In this document: piece after piece, positions 23,382 to 27,621 of the stretch
How positions within the stretch are numbered: position 1 is the stretch's first letter
Layout of the letters: every line of letters begins with the position of its first letter
Source: DAONDQ01 sp035402645
GTDB taxonomy: Bacteria; Cloacimonadota; Cloacimonadia; Cloacimonadales; DAONDQ01
Length of the DNA: 27,621 bases
NCBI GenBank assembly: GCA_035402645.1
Contig: DAONDQ010000026.1
Coordinates: forward strand, 1 to 27,621
Direction: 5' to 3'
Notes under the pieces: model-generated
Database searches by the model: none
The model's input: only the letters and a program-made list of their open reading frames with translations
Told to the model about the DNA's origin: nothing
Program-made: the position numbers and the translations under genes

Positions 23382-24169
23382 TGTTATTTAGTTATTTTGC
23401 AAGTTGAATTATTGAAATTTGATATGGTTTCCTTTAAAAACCATGTTTCCCCTCAATAAAAGTTTGAGTACAGTGTCTGGCTTTGCTAAATCTCTTCTCG
23501 ATTCTAAAGGATTCCAACACCCCAGTACCTTCGATGCATCATCATGGGTGGGGGATTTATAAACAGGTGGTACTTATAAGCAGGCATTTTCCAAAATTTT
23601 TTCTGATTTTTTTTGAGGGTGCTCCCCAGGATCTTGAGTGTTCCCCGTATGATGTCTTTCTCCAGGCTTATGCTGTACATAGTTCTCGGATCTCATACGT
23701 TGAGGTCGGAACCAAATCTCCGGATAAACCAAAAAATCGTTCATGCCTGGAGGGAGATGTCCAACGATGTGAAATGAGTTGAATACGTTTAATGGATCCT
23801 ACCCTGGTGTGATCCCGTTTCGGTGTGAACTTGGACCTACACCGGGTATAGGTCATCATGGGAATCTGTCCCCGGACGGAAGCGCCGGTTCTGACATAAC
23901 CGGTTAAATCAAGGTCCTACGGACTTTTATCATCAGTGTGATATGTAACTGCTCCTTCGTTTTCGTCTGTCACTAAGTGTCGTGAATAGACTTTCTCCCG
24001 GACGTTCAGGTTGTGAGCACATCTGAAAAACACAATCAGATACAGCGCGGAGATCATTTTTGCAACTGGTTTGTATTACAAGTAGTGAAAAACCTTATTC
24101 CATATATCAACACCGGTTTATAGAAATATGGCAAACGGTGCATCAGCGAAAATTCTCCCCCTCTCCTCT
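23382..24169. other. Gene-poor region with clustered inverted repeats
   Basis: About 790 bp with no convincing coding sequence. Frames of 60-100 codons exist (for example 23483-23782) but their products are rich in unusual residues and match no pattern I know. The left end presumably holds the promoter of the helicase-like gene. Between 23835 and 23928 several inverted repeats occur close together (listed separately). The rest may be decayed gene material. Confidence 0.5.
23835..23928. repeat. Cluster of inverted repeats in non-coding DNA
   Basis: Within 94 bp there are: a 19-nt near-palindrome, ACCTACACCGGGTATAGGT (23835-23853); GTCC-CC-GGAC (23868-23877); CCGGTT-N7-AACCGG (23885-23903); and AAGGTCC-TAC-GGACTTTT (23911-23928), a 7-bp stem including one G:U pair followed by T residues, which could act as a plus-strand terminator. 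Taken together this could be the folded end of a small RNA or a decayed mobile-element terminus. No tRNA or known RNA was recognised. Confidence 0.45.
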
Positions 24170-24652
24170 TCATGATTCGCTTATTTCAGCCCCACATACT
24201 TTCATGGTTTTCCGGATCCTGGTTACATTCAGCGTAACAATTCCGGGTATAGATTCCCATATTTTGGCTAAAGCGGCAGTATCAAACTCCTTATCATTTG
24301 TATGATAGGTAAGCATGTACCGCGAAAGAGGGATATTTCCAAACACGTTACCGAGCGCGTGAAGGTCGGTTACATTTATCTGCTCCATGCAAAATTGTTC
24401 AAATGCTGCCGACTCTTGTTCCAGGATCCCGACTTCCACCAGGGCAGCAACCGGGAACCCGAACAAGTCAAGATTTACCCTGACATGCGTTGATAGTAGT
24501 ACTTTATTCCTCCATAGTTTCTGAACCCTGGTCAGGCATGGACCCGGGGTTAGACTTACTCGTCTCGCGATCTCTTTGTTCGTTATAGTGGCGTCGATCT
24601 TGAGGATCTCAATGATCTCTCTGTCAACGTGATCAATCAGTGGCTTTTTCAT
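24170..24652 (-). CDS. Lrp/AsnC-family transcriptional regulator
   Basis: A 160-residue regulator with the family layout: an N-terminal winged HTH (about 7-52, DHVDREIIEILKIDATITNK followed by EIARRVSLTP) and a C-terminal RAM ligand-binding domain (about 66-140). Members bind DNA as dimers/octamers, usually responding to amino acids. The ATG at 24652 is preferred over a TTG at 24661. A TAATTTTG box on its strand (24659-24666) lies only 6 nt upstream of the ATG, which would give a nearly leaderless message if real. The typical GN...G ligand loop is only partly recognisable. It has no obvious functional link to the defence genes. Confidence 0.85.
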   Translation of the reverse strand: MKKPLIDHVDREIIEILKIDATITNKEIARRVSLTPGPCLTRVQKLWRNKVLLSTHVRVNLDLFGFPVAALVEVGILEQESAAFEQFCMEQINVTDLHALGNVFGNIPLSRYMLTYHTNDKEFDTAALAKIWESIPGIVTLNVTRIRKTMKVCGAEISES

Positions 24653-25144
24653 CCTATACAAAATTATATTCTGCCAAACAGGACTTTTTTTCGAAACAAA
24701 AATAAAGTGAATTCACGAGGCAAGCGGAAAAAAGTGTCATAGCCGGGTCAAATTCCACCAATTTTTTACTCATGGATTTCCAAAGCAACATCATCAACCC
24801 ATTGAAGACAAAGGATTGCAGAGGATCATTCGTCCGAAAATCCAGTTCGGTATCTTTTTGCATGTCACCAGACAATTATTAGGTTCATGGGTCATTGGGA
24901 TACCATTGAGGGGACACGCCTCACTATAAAATTTCGAATGATCCCCGATCGATGTATAAGGGTATGAATTTATACCGTCTTAGTAAGCACGATCCCTGTC
25001 TGAAATGCCGGCTAGTGCCCGAGCATCGTAAAAAAACGAATTCGCACGCCAGATCCTTGTTTATCCGCAGGTCATCACAAGGGTTTTAACAACGAGACCA
25101 CTACCTGAACTATACCCACGGATACAAGGTGCCGAGTAACGGCA
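24653..25144. other. Non-coding stretch between the regulator and the membrane protein
   Basis: About 490 bp. I see no supported gene; a 73-codon minus-strand frame at 24654-24875 lacks protein-like character. At its right edge TGCCG-AGTAA-CGGCA (25130-25144) forms a perfect 5-bp-arm hairpin immediately after the stop codon of the minus-strand membrane-protein gene, but without a T run, so termination there is only possible. Confidence 0.4.
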
Positions 25145-25513
25145 TTACCGACAGTACATGAATATTATATTGCCGATAAGGACGATAATCGCAGCAAGTG
25201 GGAAAGTGAACGAAGAAGCCCATCTCAATCTTGTTTCCCATTTGCACGCCGGTGTTTCGGATGGATCCGCAACGTTATGCTCATAGTTCCACGAGCATTG
25301 TCTTCGACAACCATTACATAGGACAGTCGTCAAAACTCCAACGCATAATACCCCCAGTCCAATTAAAATGGAAACAGACAGTGCATCGTATTTTGGATCA
25401 ACGATTACCTGTGGTAAGACTGCCAGGAGTGCGATGGTTCCACCGCCGTTTGCGAAAAACAGCAAGTTCGTTGTCTGGTTGTCGATACCGACTCTTACTT
25501 CATAAGGGGTCAT
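25145..25513 (-). CDS. Small membrane protein, three predicted TM helices
   Basis: A 122-residue protein from the ATG at 25513. Three hydrophobic segments (about 17-37, LLFFANGGGTIALLAVLPQVI; about 44-66, LSVSILIGLGVLCVGVL...; and about 99-120, WASSFTFPLAAIIVLIGNII) are separated by a Cys-rich basic/polar loop (CNGCRRQCSWNYEHN). An N-terminal stretch before TM1, DNQTTNLLFFANGGG, resembles openings of small bacterial membrane proteins found in mobile islands, but I cannot name a family. It stands alone, divergent from the right-end module. Confidence 0.65.
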   Translation of the reverse strand: MTPYEVRVGIDNQTTNLLFFANGGGTIALLAVLPQVIVDPKYDALSVSILIGLGVLCVGVLTTVLCNGCRRQCSWNYEHNVADPSETPACKWETRLRWASSFTFPLAAIIVLIGNIIFMYCR

Positions 25514-25583
25514 AATTTTTTTTAGTAAAGGTAATTTTTTTTCAATAAGTCAACTCTTTCAGCCAATAATCCAGGGATTTACT

Positions 25584-25591
25584 TATCTTTG
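25584..25591 (+). promoter_or_regulatory. Bacteroidetes-type -7 box for the right-end module
   Basis: TATCTTTG is an exact TAnnTTTG match on the plus strand, 155 nt upstream of the first ATG of the module. A TTTC at 25557-25560 may serve as a weak -33 element, though its 23-nt spacing is a little long. It is well placed to transcribe the plus-strand genes up to the terminator at 27502-27536. Confidence 0.5.
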
Positions 25592-25762
25592 TGTCATCGG
25601 AAACGTTTTAAAAAAGAGACCATCCAACAAATCGCCGAACTTTCCGAGAACAGCATAAACGGCGCCAAGCACCAGCAAAGAGACGTAGTAAAGCAACTCA
25701 CGGAAGATGATCTTCCCGCCGGTAGTAGTTTTAACCTCATAGTATATGGAAGCAACCTTTGA
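25589..25762 (+). other. Possible short coding frame without an ATG
   Basis: A plus-strand frame reads KKETIQQIAELSENSINGAK, then HQQRDVVKQLTEDDLPAGSS and FNLIVYGSNL, ending at TGA 25760-25762 and overlapping the next gene by 17 nt. Its composition is strongly protein-like, but no ATG is present; the only upstream candidate in frame is a TTG at 25589 that overlaps the -7 box. It may be a 5'-truncated gene whose start was lost when the promoter region was joined, or use a rare start codon. Confidence 0.35.
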
Positions 25763-26096
25763 ACAGCAGATGGCTTATTACGGGTTCATCTGGAATGCAG
25801 AAGAACAAAGATGGGAGAACCAACTCTCCAGATTCAAATTTGACAACAGAATAGCCGGTGTGCTGACCACCACCTTCATCGTCAAGCCAACCACCGATCA
25901 CCAATTCGACACCTGGATACAGCGTCACACTACGATCCAGGGGCTCATGCCCAAATCCCTCGAACTTTCCATCCACGAGGACGACCTGTTCGATTACCTG
26001 CGCAAACGGTTCGACATCAGGTTGGGATTTTTCAATTACGGTCCCCTGTACGACAAAAGGGGCATTCACTATCCAGCTACTGACGAAGACGAATGA
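25746..26096 (+). CDS. Hypothetical protein of the right-end module
   Basis: A 116-residue soluble protein starting MEATFEQQMAYYGFIWNAEE, with a central FIVKPTTDHQFDTWIQRHTT stretch and a C-terminus rich in aromatic and acidic residues (GFFNYGPLYD, ATDEDE). Not recognised. It overlaps the next gene by 4 nt (ATGA), so it is co-translated with the winged-helix protein. Its base composition is close to that of the integrase, which suggests that the right-end module and integrase belong to the same core element. Confidence 0.65.
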   Translation: MEATFEQQMAYYGFIWNAEEQRWENQLSRFKFDNRIAGVLTTTFIVKPTTDHQFDTWIQRHTTIQGLMPKSLELSIHEDDLFDYLRKRFDIRLGFFNYGPLYDKRGIHYPATDEDE

Positions 26097-26623
26097 ACAC
26101 ACAAGAAGACAAGGCACTGCAGAGCCCGGTATCGATGACCTTTAACAAGCTGGCGATGTACCGGGAAGACTGGTCACTGGAAGAGATCGTGGTATTCGAG
26201 AAACTCCTGATCACCCGGAAGAAGGTGTGTTGTCCCCGTTTTCACCATACAGACGTCCGGTTGCGCCAAGAGTGCCGCTTAGGAAGACGGAAATTCCAGG
26301 CGGTGCTCGACCAGCTGGTCACCCGGCACCTGCTCGTCATCGAACAGCTGGGTGATCGGGGAGCCAAATTCTACGCCTTTAACGAAAAGTATATACTGGC
26401 ACACCCCGAGAAGATTTACCGGTTAGACCCTTCGGTGGGCGATGCAGTAACTTTGAAAGGACGAAAAGCCTACTACAAAAAGTTCTTTAACATCGTGTTC
26501 ACCGATACATCCCTCAAGGTATTCCCCAAGAAACGGAGGTATAGTAAACGGTCTGATTGTCAGTGTGTACAAAATGACGAACCCCAGAACGAACAGATTA
26601 TCAATTCAGTAGAGCAACCCTGA
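26093..26623 (+). CDS. Winged-helix DNA-binding protein, possible replication or regulation factor
   Basis: A 176-residue basic protein with a predicted winged-helix domain (about 28-105): helix EEIVVFEKLLITRKKVC, a second helix DVRLRQECRLG, recognition helix RRKFQAVLDQLVTRHLL, then a hairpin wing IEQLGDRGAKFYAFNE. The C-terminus is Lys/Arg-rich (KGRKAYYKKFF, PKKRRYSKR). This pattern occurs in mobile-element replication initiators, excision regulators and some repressors, and I cannot choose between them. Directly downstream lie the paired GTACATTTGTAC sites and a palindrome, plausible binding sites for this protein. Overlaps the preceding gene by ATGA. Confidence 0.65.
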   Translation: MNTQEDKALQSPVSMTFNKLAMYREDWSLEEIVVFEKLLITRKKVCCPRFHHTDVRLRQECRLGRRKFQAVLDQLVTRHLLVIEQLGDRGAKFYAFNEKYILAHPEKIYRLDPSVGDAVTLKGRKAYYKKFFNIVFTDTSLKVFPKKRRYSKRSDCQCVQNDEPQNEQIINSVEQP

Positions 26624-26624
26624 A

Positions 26625-26717
26625 AAGTGGTATTGTACATTTGTACCACTTAAGGTATTATACCTTTTATCTATTATACAGTAAAAAGATCTACTACCTT
26701 GAGTGGTACATTTGTAC
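26625..26717. repeat. Paired GTACATTTGTAC repeats and palindromes (operator or origin-like)
   Basis: GTACATTTGTAC occurs twice, at 26635-26646 and 26706-26717, in the same orientation and 71 bp apart, each preceded by a GTGGTA motif. The first copy lies inside a larger inverted repeat, AAGTGGTA (26625-26632)/TACCACTT (26644-26651). It is followed directly by a second palindrome, AAGGTA-TTA-TACCTT (26652-26666), and an AT-rich stretch to about 26690. The arrangement, between a winged-helix gene and the next gene, looks like a repressor operator pair or iteron-like origin. Confidence 0.65.
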
Positions 26718-26746
26718 AGCTGTGAGCACTAACACGCTCATTGACA

Positions 26747-27175
26747 ATGGATAATCTTGAACTCTACCAAAAACGAACGATCAAAGGAGAACATGCCACG
26801 ATAAGCGACCTCTACGTGGATGGCTCCTTTTTCTGCAATATCCTGGAAGACACCTGGAGAGAGTACCGTGAGGGTGACTGCTCGTGGAAAGTCCCGAAAC
26901 AGACTGCTATCCCGGCTGGAAGGTATCACGTGGTGCCTCACAATTCCCCCAGGTTTCACAAGCGTCTGCCCATGCTGGAAGACGTCCCCTGTTTTGACTT
27001 TGTGCTGATCCACTCCGGGAATGCACCCGCGGACACTGAGGGGTGTCTACTTGTAGGGGTACATTCGGGACACGACTGGGTCGGTCAGTCTCGCCCCACA
27101 CACGCTGCCCTGATGGTCTTCATTGAACGGGCATGGGAGATTGGACAGGAAGTATTCATCACCATAGAAGATTGA
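26747..27175 (+). CDS. DUF5675 family protein (phage/mobile-element associated)
   Basis: A 142-residue protein from the ATG at 26747 (a TTG at 26741 is in frame). It shows DUF5675 hallmarks: TAIPAGRYHVV, SPRFHKRLP, and the strongly conserved FVLIHSGNAPADTEGCLLVG. The IHSGN...GC arrangement recalls the catalytic His/Cys region of L,D-transpeptidase-like folds, but this is resemblance only. DUF5675 proteins are common in Bacteroidota prophages and mobile elements, often near lysis genes; here no phage structural gene is present, so its role in the island is open. The paired palindromic sites lie directly upstream. Confidence 0.8.
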   Translation: MDNLELYQKRTIKGEHATISDLYVDGSFFCNILEDTWREYREGDCSWKVPKQTAIPAGRYHVVPHNSPRFHKRLPMLEDVPCFDFVLIHSGNAPADTEGCLLVGVHSGHDWVGQSRPTHAALMVFIERAWEIGQEVFITIED

Positions 27176-27177
27176 TC

Positions 27178-27498
27178 ATGGGGTGCCTGATGGAAGCTGC
27201 GGCAAATCCTTCGTTGACTCTGACCTTATCGGGTGAGTCGTTGAAGGTCTTCATCCAGATGATGGAAAAACTGGCTGCCATGAATGGACTCGGGTCGGAG
27301 AAACACGCGATCGGGTTCCGATATTCACGCCGGTACAAGCTGGATGATGTGGAAAAAGATTTCCTGGAAAACATCGTACGGGGATTTCGGGACCTACCTG
27401 AGGTAGAAATTTTGTGCGAAGAAGAAAAGCCTATCCCGGAAACTGCTATCTTAGCAGAACAAAATTTTTCCGAAAGTTCTTTAGAGGGTGAAGATTGA
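27178..27498 (+). CDS. Small hypothetical protein, last gene before attR
   Basis: A 106-residue protein from the ATG at 27178, two nucleotides after the preceding stop; a longer in-frame start at 27133 would overlap the DUF5675 gene and is less likely. The N-terminal part is amphipathic helical (SLTLTLSGESLKVFIQMMEK), the middle is basic (RYSRRYKLDDVEKDFLENIV) and the C-terminus acidic. Not recognised. It is followed directly by a strong terminator, so it closes the module. Confidence 0.65.
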   Translation: MGCLMEAAANPSLTLTLSGESLKVFIQMMEKLAAMNGLGSEKHAIGFRYSRRYKLDDVEKDFLENIVRGFRDLPEVEILCEEEKPIPETAILAEQNFSESSLEGED

Positions 27499-27501
27499 CC
27501 G

Positions 27502-27536
27502 GGCAACTGTACCAATACTGTACCGTTGCCTTTTTT
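27502..27536 (+). terminator. Rho-independent terminator of the right-end module
   Basis: GGCAAC (27502-27507) pairs with GTTGCC (27525-27530), followed by TTTTTT. The loop contains two GTAC elements that can extend the stem. It begins a few bases after the last gene of the island and shields the tRNA gene at attR from island transcription. Confidence 0.8.
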
Positions 27537-27545
27537 GACCGATCG

Positions 27546-27566
27546 TAACAGATTGATTCTCTGTTA
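27546..27566. repeat. Inverted repeat abutting attR
   Basis: TAACAGA (27546-27552) and TCTGTTA (27560-27566) form a perfect 7-bp-arm inverted repeat with a 7-nt loop that ends exactly at the first base of the attR repeat. It could be an integrase arm/core accessory site, or replace the native tRNA terminator arm lost at this junction. Confidence 0.5.
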
Positions 27567-27598
27567 TGATGCCTTTTATCTGGTGCCCAGGACAGGAC
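27567..27598. repeat. attR: right copy of the 32-bp direct repeat
   Basis: Identical to 24-55. It covers the last 18 nt of the tRNA gene plus 14 nt downstream of it. The tRNA is therefore kept whole at this end and only its 3' piece is duplicated at attL. The left-to-right distance between repeats gives an island of about 27.54 kb. Confidence 0.93.
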
Positions 27599-27621
27599 TT
27601 GAACCTGCACAGCCAAGGGCC
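27581..27621 (-). tRNA. tRNA 3' portion, probably tRNA-Leu, running off the window
   Basis: Read on the minus strand the end of the window gives a long variable arm (GGCCCTTGGCTGT), a T arm GCAGG-TTCAAGT-CCTGT, and an acceptor 3' strand CCTGGGC-A-CCA with encoded CCA. The long variable arm means class II (Leu or Ser); the GCCCAGG/CCTGGGC acceptor is typical of a Bacteroidota tRNA-Leu. The anticodon is outside the window, so identity is not proven. Confidence 0.85.

Noticed and set aside
23483..23782. 99-codon plus-strand frame
   Set aside because: Irregular composition rich in His, Pro and Cys, no start signal and no recognisable pattern.
24654..24875. 73-codon minus-strand frame
   Set aside because: No homology-like pattern and it abuts the regulator's own promoter region; probably non-coding.
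1..27621. CRISPR array or cas genes
   Set aside because: No regularly spaced repeats and no Cas-like proteins were seen.
1..27621. Conjugative element or prophage
   Set aside because: No relaxase, coupling ATPase, Tra proteins, terminase, portal or capsid genes; the single DUF5675 gene is not enough.

Overview
The window holds a complete integrated genomic island of about 27.5 kb and only a few bases of host chromosome on each side. The host is most likely a member of the Bacteroidota (Bacteroidales-like). The evidence is the Bacteroidetes-style tyrosine integrase, promoter boxes of the TAnnTTTG type, weak Shine-Dalgarno signals, and families common in that phylum (DUF2971, DUF6804, DUF5675, PorT/OmpW-like barrels). 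A perfect 32-bp direct repeat (24-55 and 27567-27598) marks attL and attR. The right copy contains the 3' end of a class II tRNA gene, probably tRNA-Leu, running off the window on the minus strand. The integrase gene starts about 100 bp inside attL. I see no relaxase, coupling protein, type IV secretion or phage structural genes, so the island looks like a defence/cargo island and not a self-transmissible element.

Layout: (1) 1-2444: attL, integrase, and a small secreted outer-membrane barrel protein. (2) 2445-10140, minus strand: a compact type I restriction-modification operon ordered XRE regulator, hsdM (with a large C-terminal extension), hsdS, hsdR, YgjP-like zinc metalloprotease. (3) 10244-12207, plus strand, divergent: an Mrr-type restriction endonuclease followed by a DUF2971 protein. 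(4) 12299-12998: a decayed zone with a frameshifted small gene and a nonsense-mutated, 5'-truncated ADP-ribosylglycohydrolase.

(5) 13254-20644, plus strand: the most unusual part, a long co-directional run of tightly packed genes. A first block (13254-15761) encodes a proteasome-beta/HslV-like Ntn hydrolase with its Thr1/Asp17/Lys33 triad at canonical spacing, an unknown protein, a short protein resembling the N-terminal head domain of ScoMcrA-type restriction enzymes, and a nitrilase-fold-like protein lacking the usual catalytic Glu. A second block (16028-20644) encodes a uracil-DNA-glycosylase-like protein, a small unknown protein, a two-TM membrane protein, an RNase J-like beta-CASP nuclease, a PD-(D/E)xK nuclease-like protein, a DUF6804 membrane protein and a truncated small protein. 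These look like one or two uncharacterised multi-gene systems, plausibly anti-phage; that role is inference.

(6) 20712-23381, minus strand: a DUF4145 protein and an SF2-helicase-like protein whose Walker A lysine is missing. (7) 23382-25513: largely non-coding DNA with several inverted repeats, an Lrp/AsnC regulator and a three-TM membrane protein. (8) 25584-27536, plus strand: a short end module with a winged-helix protein, paired GTACATTTGTAC repeats, a DUF5675 protein, a small unknown protein and a strong terminator, then attR. Several independent restriction or nuclease genes on one tRNA-borne island suggest a defence island assembled by repeated insertion and decay.
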